Shown piece after piece: positions 23,354 through 26,511 of a stretch of DNA of 26,511 nt. Position numbers and translations under genes: made by a program. The stretch covers positions 1 to 26,511 of the forward strand of contig JBKDZR010000132.1 of the NCBI GenBank assembly GCA_047971485.1. The letters run 5' to 3'. Origin of the DNA: JBKDZR01 sp047971485. GTDB taxonomy: Bacteria; Pseudomonadota; Alphaproteobacteria; Rhodobacterales; Rhodobacteraceae. Below the pieces are notes generated by a model that made no database searches, was not told the DNA's origin, and saw only the letters and a list, made by a program, of their open reading frames with translations. Positions within the stretch are counted from its first letter, which is position 1, and every line of letters starts with the position of its first letter.

Positions 23354-24177
23354 AACCGGCCCCCTTCGACATGATCACCGCGCAGACCATCCCCGAGGCA
23401 CTGGCCCACTTGGGCGGCGGACGCGACGCGAAACCTGTGGCCGGCAGCCAGTCGCTCGGGCCGATGCTGAACCTGCGGCTGACGCGGCCCGATCTGCTGG
23501 TCGATCTCAGCCGCTGCCCGGATCTGCTGGCCGTCACCAAAGAGACGGACGCGATCCTTTACGGCGCCGCCCTGCCCCATGCCGCCTTTGAGGATGGCAC
23601 CGTCCCCGATGCGACCCCCGGCTGGCTGCCGGCGATCGCCCGGCGCATCGCCTATCGCGCGGTGCGCAACCGGGGCACCATTGGCGGATCGCTGGCCCAT
23701 GCGGATCCGGCGGCCGATTGGGTCGCCACGATGAGCGGGATGGGCGCCTCGGTTCAGCTGACAGGACCCGATGGGACCCGGGAAATGGCCATGGCCGATT
23801 TCATCACCGGCGCCCTGTCCACCGCCCTCGGCACGGCCGAGATCATCACGGCGGTCCGGGTACCGCGGCGGGGACCTGCCGCACGCTGGTCCTACTGGAA
23901 GTTCTGCCGCAAGGTCGGTGAATTCGCCAAGGCCTCGGCCACCGTTCTGGCCGATCCGGACAGGGGCGACTATCGCGTTCTGGCCTGCGCCATCGAACGC
24001 GCCCCCGTTGCCCTGCCCGATCCCCGCGCCCTGATCGAGGACACCGCCAACCCGCATGCGGCTGTCACGGCGGCGGTCGAGGCCGCGCTGCCCTTCCTGT
24101 CGCCCGAACGCCGCGCCCTGCAGGTGATTGCCACGCTCCGCGCCCTGGCCACCTTGCCCCCCGGAGAGCCCAGATGA
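23350..24177 (+). CDS. FAD-binding middle subunit (CoxM-like)
   Basis: A 275-residue FAD subunit of the molybdenum hydroxylase. PVAGSQSLGPMLNLRLTRPD and TIGGSLAHADPAADW are the two FAD-binding signatures. It ends with the CoxM C-terminal domain (KVGEFAKASATVL). The start overlaps the large-subunit stop (ATGA) and the stop overlaps the next start. It passes electrons from the iron-sulfur subunit to an acceptor. The length is close to the usual 270-290. Confidence 0.92.
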   Translation: MKPAPFDMITAQTIPEALAHLGGGRDAKPVAGSQSLGPMLNLRLTRPDLLVDLSRCPDLLAVTKETDAILYGAALPHAAFEDGTVPDATPGWLPAIARRIAYRAVRNRGTIGGSLAHADPAADWVATMSGMGASVQLTGPDGTREMAMADFITGALSTALGTAEIITAVRVPRRGPAARWSYWKFCRKVGEFAKASATVLADPDRGDYRVLACAIERAPVALPDPRALIEDTANPHAAVTAAVEAALPFLSPERRALQVIATLRALATLPPGEPR

Positions 24178-25340
24178 CCGATTTCACCGTCAACGGCCAG
24201 CCAGTGCGCTTTACCGGCGAGGCCCGCACCCATCTGGCCGATTTCCTGCGTGAGGAGATGGGCCTGACCGCCACCCATATCGGCTGTGAACAGGGGGTAT
24301 GCGGCGCCTGCACGCTGATCAAGGATGGCCGGCCGGTGCGCAGCTGCATCACCTATGCCGCCGCCTGCGACGGCGCCGATATCCGCACGCTGGAGGATTT
24401 CCGCGACGATGCGCTGATGGCCCGGATACGGGCCGCCTTCAAGGATCATCACGGGCTGCAATGCGGGTTCTGCACGCCGGGGATGCTGGCCACGGCCTAT
24501 GATATCGTCACCCGGCTGCCCGATGCCGATGAGGCCCGCATCCGGGAGGAACTGTCCGGCAACCTGTGTCGCTGCACCGGCTATATGGGCATTGTCAGCG
24601 CCATCCGCGTGGTCCTGGCCGAGGGGCCCCATACGGCCCCGCCCGCTCCGGTGCGGGCCGCACAAATCCCCGGACTGCGGGCACCGCAGGCACCAGTCGC
24701 CGGCGCGGCGCCCCGTCACCAACCGCCAGCCGACCGCCCTGCTGCAACCGAACGCACAATTCCAACCGAACGCCCCGCCCCATTGACCGACGGTGTTACA
24801 CTGGATCGGATAATCCCCATCGACTTGCCCATCGACGACGTATGGGCCGTGCTGTCGGACATCCGCCAGGTGGCTGCCTGCCTGCCCGGCGCTGCGATCG
24901 ACCAGATCGAAGGCGACAGGGTTCAGGGCACCATGGCCGCCCGGATCGGCCCGATCACCGCACGCTTTGGCGGAACCGCCTTCGTCACCTATGTGCCAGC
25001 GGAAAAAACCGGACAAGTCGCCGGCCAGGGTGGGGATGACGCCTCGCGCTCAACCGCCCGCGGCGAGATCCGGTTCGCCCTTGCCTCCCGGGATGATCAG
25101 GCCTGCGATCTGTCCTGCCGCATCGCCTACAAACTGAATGGTCCGCTGGCCCAATTCGGCCGCCCGGCCATCGTCGCTGGCGTCGTCGACCGGATCCTGG
25201 CGGATTTCGCGGCCAATGTCGCCGCCTCGTCCAAAGGCCAGGCCCTGAGCATCACCGCCCCGCCCGGGATCGTCGATTTGATCCTGGCTGCACTACGCAC
25301 TATATTCCGACGCAATCGGAACGGCGGAGACCCTTCATGA
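24174..25340 (+). CDS. [2Fe-2S] small subunit fused to a CoxG-like SRPBCC domain
   Basis: A 388-residue fusion. Residues about 1-150 form a complete small subunit: plant-type cluster cysteines C38, C43, C46 and C58 (CEQGVCGAC...SC) and second-cluster C97, C100, C132 and C134 (CGFCTPGM, NLCRCTGY). A Pro/Ala-rich linker (about 152-205) leads to a CoxG-like SRPBCC domain (about 206-388: IDLPIDDVWAVLSDI, ACLPGAAID, GTMAARIGPITARFGGTA). In CO dehydrogenase operons CoxG is a separate protein thought to recruit the enzyme to the membrane. Here it is tethered to the electron-transfer subunit. ATGA overlaps join it to its neighbours. Confidence 0.9.
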   Translation: MTDFTVNGQPVRFTGEARTHLADFLREEMGLTATHIGCEQGVCGACTLIKDGRPVRSCITYAAACDGADIRTLEDFRDDALMARIRAAFKDHHGLQCGFCTPGMLATAYDIVTRLPDADEARIREELSGNLCRCTGYMGIVSAIRVVLAEGPHTAPPAPVRAAQIPGLRAPQAPVAGAAPRHQPPADRPAATERTIPTERPAPLTDGVTLDRIIPIDLPIDDVWAVLSDIRQVAACLPGAAIDQIEGDRVQGTMAARIGPITARFGGTAFVTYVPAEKTGQVAGQGGDDASRSTARGEIRFALASRDDQACDLSCRIAYKLNGPLAQFGRPAIVAGVVDRILADFAANVAASSKGQALSITAPPGIVDLILAALRTIFRRNRNGGDPS

Positions 25341-25876
25341 CCAATGTGCCCGGGCCTCTGGCGGACGAATCCCCCCCTGCGGCCGGCAGTACGGCGGACT
25401 TGCATCAGGCGGCCAGCGACAATGACTGGGGCGAGACCGGATTGCGCGACCGGCCCGGCTTTCTGATCCGCCGGCTGCACCAGATCCACACCGCGCTGTT
25501 CCTGCAGGAATGTTCCAGCGAAGGCATCACCCCGGTGCAATATTCGGTGCTGACCGCGCTCAGCCAGCTTGGCCCGTCCGAACAGATCGTCATTTCCCGC
25601 GCCGTCGGGCTGGACCGCACCAGCACCGCCGATGTGATGCAGCGGCTGGAAAAGCGCAAGATGATCCGGCGCCGGGCCTCACCCACGGACCGGCGCAGCA
25701 AGATCGCGACCCTGACCGAAGTGGGGGAAACCCTGTTGCAGCGGGTGGACAAGGCCGCCTCGACCGCCCACAGCCGGACACTGGATCCCCTGGCACCCGA
25801 GGAGCGGCGCGACTTGATGCAGGCGATGCACAAGATCGTGGACGCCTATTCCGATCTGGCCCGCACGGCCAACTGA
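25337..25876 (+). CDS. MarR-family transcriptional regulator
   Basis: A 179-residue MarR regulator. After a polar 40-residue leader comes PGFLIRRLHQIHTALF, then the winged helix-turn-helix: TPVQYSVLTAL, ISRAVGLDRTSTADVMQRLEKRKMIRRRASPTDRRSKIATLTEVG. The start overlaps the stop of the fused subunit (ATGA), making it the last gene of the molybdenum hydroxylase operon. It probably senses a substrate or product. The palindrome at 20945-20957, upstream of the operon, is the likely binding site. Confidence 0.9.
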   Translation: MTNVPGPLADESPPAAGSTADLHQAASDNDWGETGLRDRPGFLIRRLHQIHTALFLQECSSEGITPVQYSVLTALSQLGPSEQIVISRAVGLDRTSTADVMQRLEKRKMIRRRASPTDRRSKIATLTEVGETLLQRVDKAASTAHSRTLDPLAPEERRDLMQAMHKIVDAYSDLARTAN

Positions 25877-26112
25877 CCCGGCCCCCGGGCATGCCGCGTT
25901 GATCCGCAGTCCCTGACACGCCCTCATCCTTTGGGAACGCATGCTCAAAGCGCCCAGACCCGGGCCCACGTTTGGATAAGGATGCTTTGTCGACCAACCG
26001 CCTCGCAGACGGCCGCGTTTGTACAGGACCGGCTGGCTTTACAGCCATTTTACCTGTGAAACGCCGGGCATGCCGCACCAGGCAGGTCCAGCGCCGCCCC
26101 GGGCGGGCTTAG
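25877..26112. other. Intergenic stretch after MarR
   Basis: I see no gene, tRNA or convincing terminator here. Only short GC-rich inverted repeats occur, such as GCCC/GGGC at about 25880-25889. Repeat copy 2 starts at its end. Confidence 0.4.
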
Positions 26113-26410
26113 CCAACGGCCCTAAGGATTGACCGCTTGCGACAGGCCGCTATGCGGGACAAAGCGGCCGTTACCACCAGCAGACCAAGCCGCGCCAGCG
26201 CCGGACCGGGGGCTGGCGCTGGCGCACCCAACCCGCCCGCTACGCGATTTATGGCAGCCGTGGTAGCGCGATATTCCAGCTTCGCGATTACATCAGCCAT
26301 AGCGCCAGACCGGTGGGCCGCCCCAGTGATGGCGCGGCGCCCGTTCCGGGCTTGTCCCGCGCCGGACGGCAAGGGTCAGAATGGCCTCACAACGGTCATT
26401 TTCCAGAGCC
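26113..26410 (-). repeat. Interspersed repeat, copy 2
   Basis: The left arm (26113-26147) is the reverse complement of the right arm of copy 1 with one mismatch in 35. The right arm (26375-26410) is the reverse complement of the left arm of copy 1 with several mismatches. The inner segments 26181-26195, 26248-26271 and 26346-26364 match copy 1 in the same, not inverted, orientation. The 87-codon open frame on the minus strand lies within the repeat and is probably not a gene. Confidence 0.7.
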
Positions 26411-26473
26411 AGGGGGGCGGGATCGGTGCCCCAACCGCCGTTGCCCCCGACAGCCGTCTGCGCCTCTACCATC

Positions 26474-26490
26474 CCCCGCCATCGGCGGGG
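26474..26490 (-). terminator. Hairpin after the edge gene
   Basis: CCCCGCC (26474-26480) pairs with GGCGGGG (26484-26490) over a 3-nt loop, immediately after the stop of the minus-strand frame at 26491. No U-run follows, so it may be an unusual or rho-assisted end. Confidence 0.5.
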
Positions 26491-26511
26491 CTACAGCCCC
26501 ATATAGGCCTC
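26491..26511 (-). CDS. C-terminal end of a minus-strand gene (possibly an ABC ATPase)
   Basis: The last six codons read EAYMGL followed by TAG. EAYLG/EAYMG endings are common in LivG/LivF-type ABC ATPases, and a strong hairpin follows, which supports a real gene end. Only six residues are visible, so this is a weak call. Confidence 0.3.
   Translation of the reverse strand, partial: EAYMGL

Noticed and set aside
21014..25340. Aerobic carbon monoxide dehydrogenase (coxLMS)
   Set aside because: The large subunit lacks the AYRCSFR loop that binds copper through cysteine; it has PYRGVAR instead, and the gene order is L-M-S rather than M-S-L.
26109..26372. An 87-codon minus-strand frame sharing the peptide AACRKRSILRAVG with a frame near 17.3 kb
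   Set aside because: The shared peptide is produced by the repeat arm; the rest of the frames are unrelated and no ribosome site was seen.
1..26511. CRISPR arrays, tRNA or rRNA genes, integrases and toxin-antitoxin pairs
   Set aside because: I looked for spaced direct repeats, cloverleaf-like ends and family motifs and found none; no phage or transposase gene was recognised.

Overview
This high-GC window (strong G/C preference at third codon positions) with dense, ATGA-overlapping operons looks like an alphaproteobacterium, most likely of the Rhodobacterales. That assignment rests on protein style and gene content only; there is no rRNA or other marker. Almost every gene concerns import or breakdown of nitrogen compounds: pyrimidine-like rings, amides, N-acyl amino acids or heterocycles.

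Region 1 (1-8051) is a flavin-dependent amide or pyrimidine module. On the minus strand a LysR regulator is followed by rutF (flavin reductase) and a RibB-like protein cut by the window edge, whose usual catalytic acidic loop is absent. On the plus strand a GntR/HutC regulator precedes a very clear rutA (ring-opening flavin monooxygenase) and an amidase-signature hydrolase. A second flavin reductase, a frameshifted cysteine-hydrolase remnant and an MFS transporter follow. rutB, rutC, rutD, rutE and rutG are absent from the window. A palindromic motif, AAGTnCGnACTT and close variants, occurs six times at promoters of gntR, rutA and the transporter, and is the probable GntR operator.

Region 2 (8098-17048) is a peptide/opine-type ABC transport and catabolic module: a periplasmic binding protein, an RpiR regulator, an N-formylglutamate-amidohydrolase-like enzyme, a DAO-type FAD oxidoreductase, two permeases and a double ATPase. 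The two divergent promoter regions share a gapless block of about 48 bp, probably the RpiR operator plus the leftward promoters.

Region 3 (17088-26410) lies between two copies of a roughly 250-300 bp repeat whose arms are inverted between copies while the inner segments keep the same orientation. It holds a lone Rieske ferredoxin abutting a convergent COG3964-type amidohydrolase, an overlapping hpxZ-DUF1116 (AllG-like) pair, and a four-gene operon: a molybdenum hydroxylase large subunit, an FAD subunit, a 2Fe-2S subunit fused to a CoxG-like domain, and a MarR regulator. A few codons of a minus-strand gene and a hairpin lie at the right edge.

The inferred theme is assimilation of nitrogen from cyclic or carbamoylated compounds. 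The substrates are not determined by the sequence.
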